Positions 22,245 to 34,800 of a stretch of DNA of 64,000 nt are shown here, piece by piece. The notes beneath the pieces are model-generated. The model was not told the DNA's origin. It searched no databases and was given only the letters and a program-made list of their open reading frames with translations. This DNA is from Nymphaea colorata (lineage: Eukaryota > Streptophyta > Magnoliopsida > Nymphaeales > Nymphaeaceae). The translations under genes were made by a program, and so were the position numbers. The stretch spans positions 15,052,106-15,116,105 of the forward strand of contig NC_045141.1 in assembly GCF_008831285.2 (NCBI RefSeq), given 5' to 3'. Each line of letters begins with the position of its first letter. Position 1 is the stretch's first letter.

Positions 22245-24271
22245 TCATAGATCTGGAGAAAATCTTGGCCACCAAGAGCTTAATAACGTTTGAAGAAAAA
22301 TTGCTATTCTCTGGAAATCTTGGTGCAAATAAATTTCACAAACTTATATGAAGTCATACATTCTGTGAATATGTCAAGATTAAGATAGATTCATAAAATA
22401 CGAATCTGTCTGTCAAGATTAAGATAGATTCATAAAATACGAGAACTAATATGCCATGAAGATGGTTTAATCTTTGGGACACGTTCATGAGACACTCACA
22501 GAATGTCCTTGCTGCCAAACAACCCATATGTATAAATAAATATATGAAGGAATATGCAGACATTGCTGCAGAGTTGCATTGAAACTATAAGAAGGAAAAC
22601 ATAATGCTGTGAAACCCAAATTGGATCGAAAAAATTAGATGGGTATGAGCTGAATTGGGAATCTAGATCAGTGTGAGATCCTTGACAATCGTGTTGCCTC
22701 AGATCCAATTTCAAGAACACAAGATCCAATGTACAGCCCACTTCAGAACCAAAATATGTCTCGTAATACTGAATTGATCCGAAGCATGTCATTGACAGGT
22801 ACAAGTTGTGCCTTGACTATGATTTTGAACGAGGTCCAACTACAACCAGCTTTAAAACATTGATCTAAATATGAATGCAAATTCAAATTCAATCTGAATC
22901 AAACATAACGGCCAAGGCCCAAATCAGCAACGGAAAAAATCCAGTCCATTTGCAGCCCCCTGATTCCAGGGTCAAATGTCCCATTTGGCTCTGTGTTCCA
23001 CTATCTCCACGAAATGGGTGGCTACTACGAAGGGATTCTCAGATAATGAGCAGCTAAGCTCTTTCTTGGGAAATTCCTGCGGTTTTGTTTGTAAAACATG
23101 CTAGTTCAAAAGGTGCAATGTTTTAGTTCAAAATCCGCCGTGACATTTTCCAATCCATCCACACGGGTTGAACATTTACCTGGTAATGCTTGTGCAATTG
23201 TTTGTACTACCCTTTAGGAAAATGCAGAATCAGAGGGCACTAACGTAGCCTTGTACGTAAGCTTATACTCGATCCCAACTGTCTTCCAACACCGATTGAA
23301 ACATACCATCGCTTGAAATATGAGATCCTGTCCCGGTGATCAGATGTACCTTCTGCAGGTTTCTTCAATGGCTGTTCATCGAATATGTGGACGGCTTCTA
23401 AGAACTAGTTCAACAATTGGATATACCACCCATTGCGCACTTTATGTAGGCTTCAAGATTCAATTTCCTCTGCTGTGTTGCAATTCTTCGTGCTGCAATA
23501 GAGGCATTGAAGAGCGCATTGAACTCTTCGGTCCTTGAATCAGATGCAACCATTTCAGTTCTTGAATCAGATGCAATCACCTCAAGCATCAAGCCTAACC
23601 AAGAAAATAAGTATATCTTGACTCGCACTAGCTAATCTCATGTGATCCTGTTCGAAAAAATTGTATCTCACTATGATACCATCTTGACACTAACTGAAAT
23701 CATTCCCAAAAAATTCAACTACCATGAGAAATACAAATGAAAGACACAATAATGAAAGAGGAGATTACAGGTGTCTGGTTCAAGGAAAAAGGGTTCCCTA
23801 CTACTCCAAAGGATTTCCATTAACTTGATCAGCTTCAGTTAATGACCGACTACAAGGAAGTCTTCCTCTTCAAATGACAATAGTCCATTCCTTACTGAGG
23901 CTCGATCGACGGTTTAACATGCCTAGATTTAATGACACTGATTTTGAGTTTTCACATCTTAAGCAAATTACACAAAAACAAACAAGAAAGGTACTTTCAA
24001 CTGTTGGGAGTCTCCCAATCCGCTTTGTCTGGATTACATTTTATTGAGAAGCATTTGGGCAATTCATTCATAAGATGTTGCAAATGCGCATTCACCAACA
24101 TAAAGCAAATTTAGGGTCTGATTAATGATCAGAAAAAGCATTGAAACGAAACTGCTCAGTTGATGTAGCCTTTCACTTTAGCACAAATCCACAAGCGACG
24201 GCAAGATCCTTTGGCCAGAGCCTGAGAAATACGATTCAGGCTCTAGTCGGGCGTAAGCACTAAGAAGTGCG
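22245..24271. other. Intergenic, no gene recognised
   Basis: Spacer with a duplicated 39-bp unit at 22372-22443 (TGTCAAGATTAAGATAGATT repeated). I found no exon-like coding sequence on either strand. Confidence 0.5.
22372..22443. repeat. Tandem duplication, 39-bp period
   Basis: TGTCAAGATTAAGATAGATT plus CATAAAATACGA occurs twice, 39 bases apart, identical across the 32 shared bases. Confidence 0.85.
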
Positions 24272-24508
24272 CAACACCATTTACGAAGCTTGTTTCTAAA
24301 GATGCCTCTGCCTGAACTGCAACCAAATCTTACTTGGACGAAGAATTCGACAACACCATTTACGAAGCTTGTTTCTAAAGATGCCTCTGCCTGAACTGCA
24401 TCCAAATCTTACTTGGACGAAGAATTCGACAACACCATTTACGAAGCTTGTTTCTAAAGATGCCTCTGCCTGAACTGCATCCAAATCTTACTTGGACGAA
24501 GAATTCGA
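24272..24508. repeat. Three tandem copies of a 79-bp unit
   Basis: Copies at 24272-24350, 24351-24429 and 24430-24508 are almost identical; the first has CAACC where the others have CATCC. The array ends 139 bases left of the stop codon of the NYN gene, in its likely 3' UTR. On that strand each copy contains CAAGTAAGA, a good splice-donor match, so the transcript would carry three evenly spaced donor-like sites. The unit length is not a multiple of three. Confidence 0.95.
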
Positions 24509-24647
24509 TGCAATATGTTAGTTATAACCAACAAAATCGAGCGAAATGTATCTTCTTTTGAATCTCCAACAGCCGTCTTGTTTGAAGTCTCAAACAAACA
24601 AGAAGCACCACCCATTTCATGGATACAGTTTTTGCCTTCCTGCACTC

Positions 24648-25871
24648 TTAGATGAAGAATTCAACATCCTCCCCACCTTCATCTTCTTCGCTGCTCAAGT
24701 ACAGAATATCCTCCCCTTCTGAGAAAACTGAAATGCTCAGGCCACCAAAATGATAATTATCATCTTCTTCATCATCCCGATCATCATCAAACTCGTATTC
24801 TTCATCCAGAAACGAAGTTGAGAACATACGCGAGGCGTTCTCCTCTGCACCGCCGGTGAAGAACGCATTGTCGACGGCGGAATCCAATTCACCAAATTCA
24901 AGGGCGTTCCACGACACCCAAACGTCGGCGTGCCTTCTTAGCGCCTGCCCGTCGCCCACCACCACCGTCTGCAGGTCGCTTGCCCTCGCCCGCCGGAGCA
25001 TCTCCCCGAAGTCCGAATCGTCGGACACCAACAAGAGGGAATCTATTCCCCTGTTCATCACATGCTGCATCTGGCGCTTCAGCGCCCAGTCGGCCGCCTG
25101 CGGCTTGTCCTCCACGGTCTTGACGAACACGCCGGCCCGCCGGAGCTCGCCAGCGAGGCCGTACCCGACCTTAGGTGTGAGAATCTCGCGCGCGGCCTCC
25201 TCGTACTTGCTGTTGCCGGAGACGTAGCGGTCGCGGTAGCGCTGCCGCTTCTTGCCCTTGAGGGAGCGCATACGGGCAAGCTTCTTCTGACGCTCACGCT
25301 CGTGCAGCTGCTTGAAATGGCGGCGCAGGTCGAGGTTGGTGCGACACTTGCGGCCGCAGACGCTGCAGACGTAGGGCTCGTCGGGGACGACGAGACCCTT
25401 GCGCTCAAGGACATCCAGGGCGCGGCGGTCCCGCCGATGCTCCATCACCCACCGCGGCAGGTGGATGAAGGCGTGACGGTTCGCATAGGCCGACACGTCC
25501 ACGACCTCGCCGAAGCGGCCGGCGAACGACCGAAGCGCCATCGCGGCCTGGTAGGGCGGCCCCTTGGGTGGCTTGTTGTCAAGGTCCCACAGCACCACCA
25601 CCTTCTTCTGCCTTACCGACCACACTCCCTGTCGGTCCTTCACCATATCCAGGGTGGTGTTCGCCTGCGTATTGGGCCATGACGATCTCCCTCTTCCTCC
25701 TGTATGCTCCTGTTCCTGATGATAAGATGAAGATGATGATGAGCAGAGGGTCGCTGGCAAGTAGAAGCTCTTGGAGCTGATGGGTATCTGGATGGGTGGT
25801 CGGATTTGGGGTCCGTTTGTGGGCTTGAGGAAGGGAGAATGCAGAATGGATGATGACGACGATGCTGCCAT
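24648..25871 (-). CDS. NYN-domain protein with internal C2H2 zinc finger, probably plastid or mitochondrial
   Basis: 407 residues from the ATG at 25871. A longer frame starts at 25952, but the inner ATG opens directly onto a Ser-rich leader (MAASSSSSILHSPFLKP to about residue 60) typical of an organelle transit peptide. The NYN (PIN-like) nuclease fold starts at VVVLWDLDN (91-99, acidic D96 and D98) and its second acidic cluster is LVSDDSDFGEML (281-292, D284, D285, D287). Between them sits one C2H2 finger, C169-x2-C172-x12-H185-x4-H190, followed by a strongly basic region to about 216. The C-terminus (about 365-407) is rich in Asp and Glu. Plants have a family described as putative endonucleases with a C2H2 finger that fits this layout; the NYN fold suggests RNA cleavage or processing. 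The substrate is unknown. Confidence 0.85.
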   Translation of the reverse strand: MAASSSSSILHSPFLKPTNGPQIRPPIQIPISSKSFYLPATLCSSSSSSYHQEQEHTGGRGRSSWPNTQANTTLDMVKDRQGVWSVRQKKVVVLWDLDNKPPKGPPYQAAMALRSFAGRFGEVVDVSAYANRHAFIHLPRWVMEHRRDRRALDVLERKGLVVPDEPYVCSVCGRKCRTNLDLRRHFKQLHERERQKKLARMRSLKGKKRQRYRDRYVSGNSKYEEAAREILTPKVGYGLAGELRRAGVFVKTVEDKPQAADWALKRQMQHVMNRGIDSLLLVSDDSDFGEMLRRARASDLQTVVVGDGQALRRHADVWVSWNALEFGELDSAVDNAFFTGGAEENASRMFSTSFLDEEYEFDDDRDDEEDDNYHFGGLSISVFSEGEDILYLSSEEDEGGEDVEFFI

Positions 25872-26397
25872 TCTCTTTACAAGGATGAGAGATGGCGCTC
25901 TCTCCTCCCCCACACACTCTCTCTCTATCTTTCTGTAGGGATCTTCCCCCATTACAAATATCTTGTGGTTGGATTTGGATAATGATCATTTGGGGAGGTG
26001 AAGTCTCATCGTCATGGCGGAGCCTCATCGAACCTGAGACCTTCAGAAGTCAAGACACTTTATTTATGTAATTCGATCTTGAATGTGATTATAGTTGAAT
26101 CTCAGATATCTTTTTTTATGAAGACATGATTTAAGCATAGAATTTATGATCAATATTTGGTTACCAATCTCAGGATTTGAGATTCGTGGAAGTTAAAATT
26201 ATCTTTTTCTTCAAAAACTTGAAAATCTGACCTTGTGTCACTAAACGGGGGTTTGTTGTTTAAGTCTTAGGTCTGATTTATAATCTAGTTTGATGAACCG
26301 TAGATATTGCGTGAAACTTGTACTACATTAACAAAAAGCAAACCACACAGACTTAAAAGCAGAAGCGATCAAATGCCTCCTTTGAGTTTCTCCTATA

Positions 26398-26480
26398 ATA
26401 AATCCATGTATTGTTTTGTCGATAAAGTTTTCTCAAAAATAAATCCATGTATTGTTTTGTCGATAAAATTTTCTCAAATG
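26398..26480. repeat. Tandem duplication, 41-bp period
   Basis: ATAAATCCATGTATTGTTTT with the following GTCGATAAARTTTTCTCAAA occurs twice 41 bases apart with one mismatch. Confidence 0.85.
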
Positions 26481-26487
26481 TTTTGTT

Positions 26488-26640
26488 GAAGGAAACCGCC
26501 TTCAACTTAAAGCCCCCAAGGTTATACTTTTATGCCTCCAAGTTCTGGCTTGCTCCAGTTCTTGGGCAGACTTATGGAATTATGTTATGCTATTTCATTT
26601 GAGTGTCACGCTTACCACTATTTACAGCCTACAAGAATAA
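26488..26640 (-). repeat. SINE-like copy, related to 48948-49150
   Basis: GAAACCGCCTTCAACTTAAA, then GCCCCCAA and AAGTTCTGGCTTGCT, matches the element at 48948 in the same order (AACCGCCTTCAATGTAAAGC, AAGTTCTAGCTTGCT). Family orientation is minus. The head region is too diverged here to see pol III boxes. Confidence 0.5.
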
Positions 26641-28966
26641 TGCACCGGAGCAATCCACAGGATCTGAAACATTGACCCATTTTGTGTGAACCACTGTGTT
26701 TCATAACAAAACTTAAGGCTTCATTAAAGAAAAGAATGTGTAACTCAATATGAAATTCAAGTTCTATACTTGTTTGATATTTAACAGAATCTTAAAGGAA
26801 AGGCCTGCTATATCTACATAAGGAATGCATTAACCAATCCGTTCTGGAACCTGGTACTACCAGACACTGTATTTTCCCCATCGTCTCTGACGATTGGGCT
26901 TGTGAAAAGAGTTTAGAAGTCAACAATATTTAGACAAGTGAATTTTAAAAGTTTTATCTCCAGAAACACATTTATATATGTGTTTGTGTGGTTGTTGGAG
27001 AATGAGTAACAAATAAGAGATTAAAAAAATGATAAAAAATTGACATTAATGATACTAAAACCATGTTATTTAGGACAAAATCATGCTATTCAGGATAAAA
27101 AAAAAAAAAGTGAAGGCCCACACCAGTGACCCTAAAACCATGTTTGAAACCTGAAATTAGCCCCAAAACAGGCTTCTTCTCAAACTACTTTTGAAGATTG
27201 AACCAGCTTGCTAAACATCAGTGTGATCCACATGGGCAATACTATCGAATCAGACACGTCTTGAGCCGTTGTCGACTTCTTTACCAAGGATAGAGTAGTG
27301 TGGTGCTCTAGCTTCTACCTGCATTACTATGATCCCCGAAATGGAAGACCGTCTAGCTTAAGAGATTCTGGAACCCTTTTTCCTTGTATGTTTTTGTCAT
27401 AAATAATTGCTTATAAAATTATAGTGATTAGAATGTCGAATATCTGAAATAGATTACTGAACTCACCAATCTGGCCTTCCTGTGCTTTAAAATGATACAA
27501 GACAGCTCTCTTCCTTGCACATAAGCTAACTTCTATCGCTGCTTTTGAGTGCTCAGTGTTTCTCCCCACATGGTCATCTTCAATCCTTTCGATAGGAATG
27601 ACAGAGAAGTGAGAATTTTTGAATGATGATGGCATTTCACCCTCAATGGGTTAAGCACAAGTATACTATACGTGCTTTTTCTCTCTTTCTCACACACACG
27701 CACACTAACTATATGAATTTTATAGTTTCTTGGCTGTCTAACGTTGAGAAATATTGGACACATGGAAGATATTGGATTTGGAATTCTATAGAATCTTCAG
27801 TGTCATGGAACTGAGAAAATGGCAGTTGCTACATTTTGGAATAACAATGGTTGCAGGAGTTTCTGTTTATAATCCTTATGGAAATGATTGAACCTCAGAT
27901 CAGTATTCCTGTATGTGACGCAATTAAAATCCTATATGGATGATGATCAAATTGTCGCCATTCTTTGACTTGGTGTTACTGTTATACCGCCCAGCCAAAC
28001 TAGACAAGCCAGGAAGGCAGCTGGGCCATTCCCGAAAGCCTTCCGTGCTCCAACTCTAACATCCGTTCTTACAGATCCTTCGTCAACAGAACTTCTAGTT
28101 CTTCACTGTAACCAGATTTCATAAAAAAAAGATACCCCTGTAATCAGATAGTAGAGTTCGCAAGAAGTTTCCCAGGATACAATAATGTTGAGAGTTGAGC
28201 CTTTCAATCGTGGCCTGACAAGTCAGGCAATTGTGGAAGAGCATTTCAGTTCTTGATCGATCAATGACAGAAACAACGGCACTTCAGGTCGAGAAATTTC
28301 AAGGTATTCAACATAAACTACCGACCTCCTTTCTTCAACACAATAAACAATGCCTATTGATGAAAGCTACAATCTCTAAGAAATGCAGACTTTACCTTGT
28401 TTAGATCAGTACATTCTCATATTACCTCTTTAATCATCAGTAGCATTCTCAGTTCGGCATTACTGGCAGCGTATGTAGGAATCCAGCTTACACCTGTTGA
28501 AGGACAGATACCATATGTTGTACATCCTTAACGAAAATTACCGTATACCAATGCAGACGTGCCTATAAATCTACAATTTTTCTGATGATAGATCTCCATT
28601 ATCGCAAAAAAAAAAGTCCATCTTCAGGAATGGAGAAGAAAGTGGAAAACTAGATAGCCTGGATTTGACATGGGAAAATATTTAGTGCAATACATGTTTT
28701 CTATCTCTTGGGACCACTTTGGAGATCATCGGTACAAACAATGTTAAGGAACATGTCACAATGGTGAACGTAAACAACTTTCCCCACGTGAGCCCCCACT
28801 ATAGCACTCAAAGATTAGCAAGACAACAAACCCGTCGAAGAATGTTTTCCAGTAGAACCTGAGTTTGTTAATCAAAACTTCCTGAAGTGCATTTGGCACT
28901 AGTCAATCACCTTCAAGTGCATTTGTACTGGTCAATCACCTTCCAATGCACTGGTTAAGCATCTCT

Positions 28967-31900
28967 CTAGTTCATGTTTTCGCTTTCATGTTTTAGTTGA
29001 AGAGCAGCTCTAACCACATTGCCTCTAGTAATAATCCCCACCTATATAATCAAAATCCAATTAGCATCTGAGACAACCAAAGAACGACAAGTACAACTGT
29101 ACAAGCACATGTAGCTAGCCGTGCTTACCAGCTTGCCATTGCCATCCACCACAGGCAGGCGGCGGTACTTTGTTTCAAGAAGTAACCTTAAATATTCATA
29201 AAAAGCATGGCTGTTAACTCCAGAAATTGGTATATATACATTACAATCAGAAACCACCTTTCATGTAGCCAACATGGAGCACTAAATAAGCATACAGCTA
29301 AAGATTAGACTCATCTGTTTGTTTGCAAAAGATCATATCAGTAAGGTTTTAAGCAAAAAATTTACCTATTTATGGTGGTCAACAACCTTCTTACCACAAA
29401 ATGTACTCTTGACAATAGTTTGACAACAAGAAAGTTTTTGTCATGCTTCACTAATAAAGTCAAAATACTTAGGATTCATGTTTCTGGGAGGTAAAGACGA
29501 TCAAATTCTGGAGGTCAAGAATTTTTCCCTCTTTTTTTGAAAATACCATTTCCTGCAAATGTTGCTGTCAGGTAATAAAGAGAATGCATAGAATCAATGT
29601 TTTCTGGTAAATGCTCTTCCATTGACTACCATTGGATGAAAACATGGTCCTCATACGTCATAACATATTAATCATACTAAAAAAATTGTCAAAAGCTATA
29701 GCTTAGGAAAAACCTTGACCACACCAAAAAGGGGATAAGAACTTTACCTAAAAGTTTGTGCCCGCATCCAGTAATTAATCAAGTTCAAAGGAAAAAAAAA
29801 GATATTACATACCTGGCAGCATCTTCCAAGTTTGTCGTTTCACGAACAACAAGTGGTGCAGGGGTCATCACATCGCCCACCACCTTACCATTGGTTTTAC
29901 TAAGTAACCTCTGTATCTTGTTAAATGTCTGCCATACAAAAGAAAGGTGCTATTATGAAAGGGGGGAAAAAACACATAACTACGTATTTCTAAACACTCT
30001 GTAATATTTGAAGGTGAATGTATGGTTATAGACATGGAGAAAGACCCATGTGATAGCTCCAAAAGGAAAGCACACAATACAACCTCATCAGCAGCAACCC
30101 CGTTCATAACCAAGTTAGTATCATCGGAATGACACTCTCACTATTAACAGAAAAATCAGTTTCTTTTCACCTTGTCAAAATTGAAAGCAATGTGAAACCA
30201 AGTAAATTTGCTAATGTGGCTGTTGGCTGGACCACACCATGTCCAGTGGCATATGTTAAGATATGTACATGAGAACAGATACTGGAATTAAATGTCAAAA
30301 GTAAAAGTCCAACAGATATTCTGCAAACATACTTTCCAGGTACTATTAACTTCGGGAAATAAACCGGTCTCAGACCTTCCTCCACCTCCTGTTAGCAGGG
30401 GGAAAAAAAAAAGTAAGTTCCTGAACCCAACCAGAGCAGGACATTTTCGGGTCAAAAGAAAAAATCCTACATTCATGAAATTTGCATAATTTCTGTTTCC
30501 AAAGGACAGGTACATGTTTAAGCATTCTAAAGTTAATATTAAAACCTGATATGGAGTCCAGAGCCAATAAGTCATAATCTGACACAACCCCAACCTGCAA
30601 CGAGCTAAATATGTTACAGCCACTTCATCAAGAAAAGATGTTCGGAGTATCAAAACAACAAAATTGCCATGAACATGTGGAGAAAGTCCATAGAACCATG
30701 TTCCTGCAATACATCTAGCTCAAGAAGCATGAAGCAAATTTAACAAGAAGGTCAAGTTCACAACTTTATAAATTTGCAGCAAAAGGTATATGCACCCATT
30801 TAAATAAAAGTAGTAAGTCATCAGAACCACCATCCTACATGTAAAAGAGCACACTCTGTCATGTACCATTAACTGTAGAGAAATCTGAAAAGGTAGAGCG
30901 GTAAAAATTAGTGTATATGCAACTTGTATCAGGTGTATCTATAACATAGCCCCTTGGGTGAAACAGCTTTTTACCATTAGGTGCATCCTACAATATGATA
31001 TAGCCACTTGGATGAAATATATTTCAATGCTGAGGAACAATATTTTAAGGTCTGGGATTGGAGTGGATACTCCGGCCTCTTCAAAGTTGCCACAAACATA
31101 TGAACTTTAACCAATTCCCTATTGTGTTAACCATGTGACTGCACCTGAGAACCCCCACCTGAGAAACAAATAAATAAACAAATGGAGAATGCTTTCTATG
31201 AGGCACAACATAATGTGATCATGAGCAAATATCACCCCTACATAGCACAAATTTAATTGGGAAACAAAATAGTCTTATGAGCACATAATCATTCCCACAA
31301 AACAAATAACAAGTAGATACGAGCAAATCGATATATTTACCAAATTCCAATCATCATCAATCACAGGAAAGCCAGTAATCCGCTTGTCTACGAGAAGTTC
31401 CAAAGCTGTTGATACCAACAAAACAAACATCAAAACTAAGGAAAAAACCTATATTAGGTTTAGCATAAAAAGCTTCTCCAAACTATGACCTTACCTTCAT
31501 CTACACTGGTGGTAGGTTTAACCGCCTGAAGATTCTCTCGCTTAGTCATAAAGTCCCCAACTGTATAAACCCCATTTCTTGGCTGAAAATTATTGGCAGA
31601 TCAGCCACACATACAAAATATGACAAGCAATCACACAACTGAAACACTGAAGATGACTGTTTGCATGGAGTCCATTTTGTCAAATTATAATGAAATATAA
31701 ACCCCACTTTCATATAAAACCAGGTTTTTCTTTTTCCTGAAAAGAATTGAAAAAAAGAAGCTTGAACCACCCTTAAAGACCATAGCTCAGAAGAAAAATT
31801 ATTCTGCAAGTAGCTAACAAGAATAAGGAACACAATTACAAGCATATAAAGTTAATAAATGTTGACTAACTAGGTGTACATATTCAAGAGTGTGTTGATA

Positions 31901-33656
31901 AGAAGTTTAGTTTACAAACATAATTAGGACTTTCTTCAAACTTATTTACTTAATGATCTAAACGTACAACTGTATAATAATTTTGTAAGAGCTACTTCAG
32001 TGCAGTGACTTTGTTTTACCTCGCAGTGACTTTGTTTTACCTCACGTTAGATATACGTTTCCCATTCATGCCTTTTCCCACACCTATCAGCATCATACCA
32101 TGCTTCAAACTAGCAACATGGGCCATGTAAAAGTTTCGTCGAGTATTTGACAATTTCTCCAATCTAGCAAGAAAGGAGGAAAAGAAATTGATAAACCTAA
32201 TCACTGCAATACACGGTACTGATAGGCTAGCACAGCAATGGTAGCTAGTCTTATAACTTGCACCTGGTTGCAACTAGTCTACTGTTGTTTCACCATTCAA
32301 GTGTTTCCAACGACACCAGCAAATGCAAGTGAAGGAAAGATATTTTTAACTGCATTACAAGGAAAACCGCATAACACATCCATAGACCAGTCGAAAGACT
32401 AATTCTGGCTAAAGAAATTAGAGGATTCCTCAGACCTTTTCTTCCAAATTACAAGCACGTTACCACCTGAAGATTTAATTCTTTCTGCAAAACGCTACGA
32501 GAATGTGCCCTCATAAAGCAACTCAACAAGCAGGTCTCCTAACAATGGGACCGAATGCTCCAACTCCAAAAATGTACTTAGAAACGTTTGTGCCTCTCGC
32601 TGTTTATCAAAAAGATCTTTTAAACCGTACTTCTATATCTGAAAAGGTCATCATTCCCTTGTAGTTAGAAAGATTCTTTCAATCACCCGTTTGACAATAT
32701 ATCTTATTTTTCATATTTCCACTTCTTTAATAAGTTATGAGTCTTTTGACACTTCCTTATTATGTCAGTTTACCAAACAAATCCTCATGCATTCAGAATG
32801 AATACTAATTCCATTAAGAGGCTGCTTCAAACATCCTAGCTTATCCACAGAAAATTGTAAAAAAAAAAAAAACAGCCTCGACAATGATATGTTTTCTCAA
32901 AGCTGTGCCCCAAATTTAAAAAATATCATGTGGCTTTGCCAATGTTTATGAAAAATGACCCGGTAACCTTATTTCTGGTTTCCACCATCACCCTTTGTAG
33001 GTTGAAAACTACAGATCCACCTGAGAAACGAAAAAATCACCTAACTTTCGAAGAATCCACACAGGAGTTCATTGGTCAAATGCTGCGTACTCGGAACAAA
33101 TCTTCGTGACTATAGAATTAACAATTCAAACAATCCGAAATTTGAACTACTAATCGCTGACTTTGCAGATGCTTGAGAGGTCCAACCACAAATCTCCCAC
33201 TCCAAGCGGACCAAAGCCCTTTTAACCTAGCGAACTTTAAAAGAATAAAATAAAAGCTACCCAAAAGATAATTGCACAGAACAGAGGTCTGAAAAACAAA
33301 ACCCTCCTTCGGAAACTCAAAATTCGAGGAAATAAACTTGGAGAACAAGTTTAGGAACTCACGCAATGACCGAATGATAACAGAAAACAAGGAAACGAGG
33401 CCACGAAATAAACAAAAGGAGGGAGCGATCGGATTACCGCAGAAGCATTCGCCGTCAATGAGGTGCTTCGCGCAGGAATCCGGTTGTTGGGCAACTTACG
33501 ACGAAAGAAAAGCGCCAGTCTGGCCTCCCGGCAAGACCTCAGAGAACCATTTGCGAAGGAAGCAAAGAGGGGAGGACGAGGAGTGGAAGCAGAGGAAGAA
33601 GGAAGAGAGCAGACGCCAGGCCTAACGACTGCTTCTGACAGTATGACGGTAGCCAT
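28967..33656 (-). CDS. CBSX: CBSX1/CBSX2-like chloroplast CBS-domain protein (8 exons)
   Basis: Spliced model, minus strand: 33656-33438, 31582-31495, 31405-31341, 30594-30546, 30388-30333, 29928-29813, 29186-29129, 29041-28967. All introns are GT-AG, phases agree, and the product is 241 residues, close to Arabidopsis CBSX1 and CBSX2. Residues 1 to about 70 form a Ser/Arg-rich transit peptide. The mature part has a CBS pair: TVGDFMTKRENLQAVKPTTS with ITGFPVIDDDWNLVGVVSDY, then GDVMTPAPLVVRETTNLEDA with KYRRLPVVDGNGK and GIITRGNVVRAAL. In Arabidopsis these proteins bind adenosine nucleotides and stimulate thioredoxins in the ferredoxin-thioredoxin system; loss alters redox balance and jasmonate-linked lignification (LEJ1/LEJ2). 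One gene here seems to stand for both Arabidopsis paralogues. Intron 1 is about 1.85 kb. Confidence 0.92.
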
Positions 33657-34477
33657 CTCTCTCTACCACTCTCTCTCTCTCTCTCTCCCTCCAAGCGAGG
33701 AGAGAAAAGGATGAGACAGAAAGCGAGGGGGAGGTATGGAACGGCAGGGAGAAGAACCCACGCCGACGTCATACATAATATTACCAAACGGTAAGAAGAA
33801 CGGGGTTGTGTTGGTCGCTTCCTCTACATTTAGTGACATTTTTCCGTCATAGGAAGCTGCTTAAAGCGGCGAAAACCTGTCATAGAAAGTTGAGACGCCG
33901 ACTCATGTCTACCGGACCGTATCAGCGATACGCAAAAAAAAAGAAAGAGAAAAGTTGAAAAAATCTGTAAAATCTAAACTTGTACAATAATGTAGCACTT
34001 TTTCAAGTGGACAAAGATGTTGACTGCCCAACTTTTGTAAGGGACCAACCCCTTGAAATATTTAATCACCGGCACCTCTAATTTTGTCACTATACAGTAT
34101 CTACCTTGACTTGACCTAATGGAAACTACGATTTTTCATTGGTAGAGCACTTGCGTTGGTGACACAACTATGGTGCGGGCACTGCATATAATTTTGGAGT
34201 CGAAGTTAATGCATTATAATGAAATTTTGATGGGCTGGAGTGGGCAATGGCCCACCCCAACCAACGAGTAGCTCGGCTACTGCCTTGACCCAAAGACCCA
34301 CTTGGTTTTTTGGCCCATACTCTTGAAAAAGGAAATTTTCAAGTACAAGAAAATGGCATATTCTTTTTGTTTTTGTTTTGTTTTTTTTTTTTCCCAATGA
34401 ACACGCTCAAAGATAGGACCAAAAAGGGGGCTAGTACACTAGGGGATGGAGGAAGAGTGGGAGGTTCTGCCCTAAGG
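33657..34477. other. 5' flank of CBSX gene
   Basis: CT-rich leader immediately beside the ATG (GA-rich on the gene strand, about 33660-33695), then spacer. No second gene is seen on the other strand, so this does not look like a shared promoter. Confidence 0.4.
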
Positions 34478-34800
34478 ATGTACAGAGCTAGCTCGAACTC
34501 AACTTGACTCACAAATAGCTTGACTCGAGGTTTGTGAGGTGAGCCCGAGCTCTACTTGCTTAATTGAGTCTGAGCTCGAGCTCAAGTCATTTAAGCTCAT
34601 GTCCCTTAATATATATTTTATGGTTAAAATTTTTCTATTTTTATTTAAGTCATTTTAAGTTTTTTTAAATTACAAAAATGAGTATTAGCATTAAAAGAGC
34701 CTAATCGAGATTAATTGAGTCAAGCTTAACCGAGCGAGTACGAGTTGAGCCAAAGGCGGTTCGACTCGTTGAACATTCCTATTTGGCCCTCTTGTTGGAG
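34478..34800. mobile_element. Degenerate GAGCTCGAG-word element with AT-rich core
   Basis: Two GC-richer clusters of GAGCTCGAGCTCAAGTC-like words (34490-34600 and 34705-34770) surround an AT-rich core (34604-34700). The ends are roughly inverted: AGGATGTACAGAGCTAGCTCGAAC on the left, AGGAATGTTCAACGAGTCGAAC read inward from the right. No flanking duplication found. The same layout occurs at 42966, 49858 and 50640. Confidence 0.4.

Larger units (their letters stand above)
25872..28966. other. Intergenic between NYN and CBSX genes
   Basis: The right end includes the 3' UTR of the CBSX gene, with an imperfect duplication of GTCAATCACCTTC near 28890-28950. Elsewhere it is AT-rich with a 41-bp period duplication at 26398-26480 and the SINE-like copy at 26488-26640. 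No additional exon recognised. Confidence 0.45.

Noticed and set aside
25062-25682. 206-codon plus-strand frame opposite the NYN gene
   Set aside because: Antisense shadow of the NYN/C2H2 coding sequence.
24648-25952. Longer NYN start at 25952 (MGEDPYRK)
   Set aside because: The 27 extra residues are charged and would hide the Ser-rich organelle leader beginning at the ATG at 25871.
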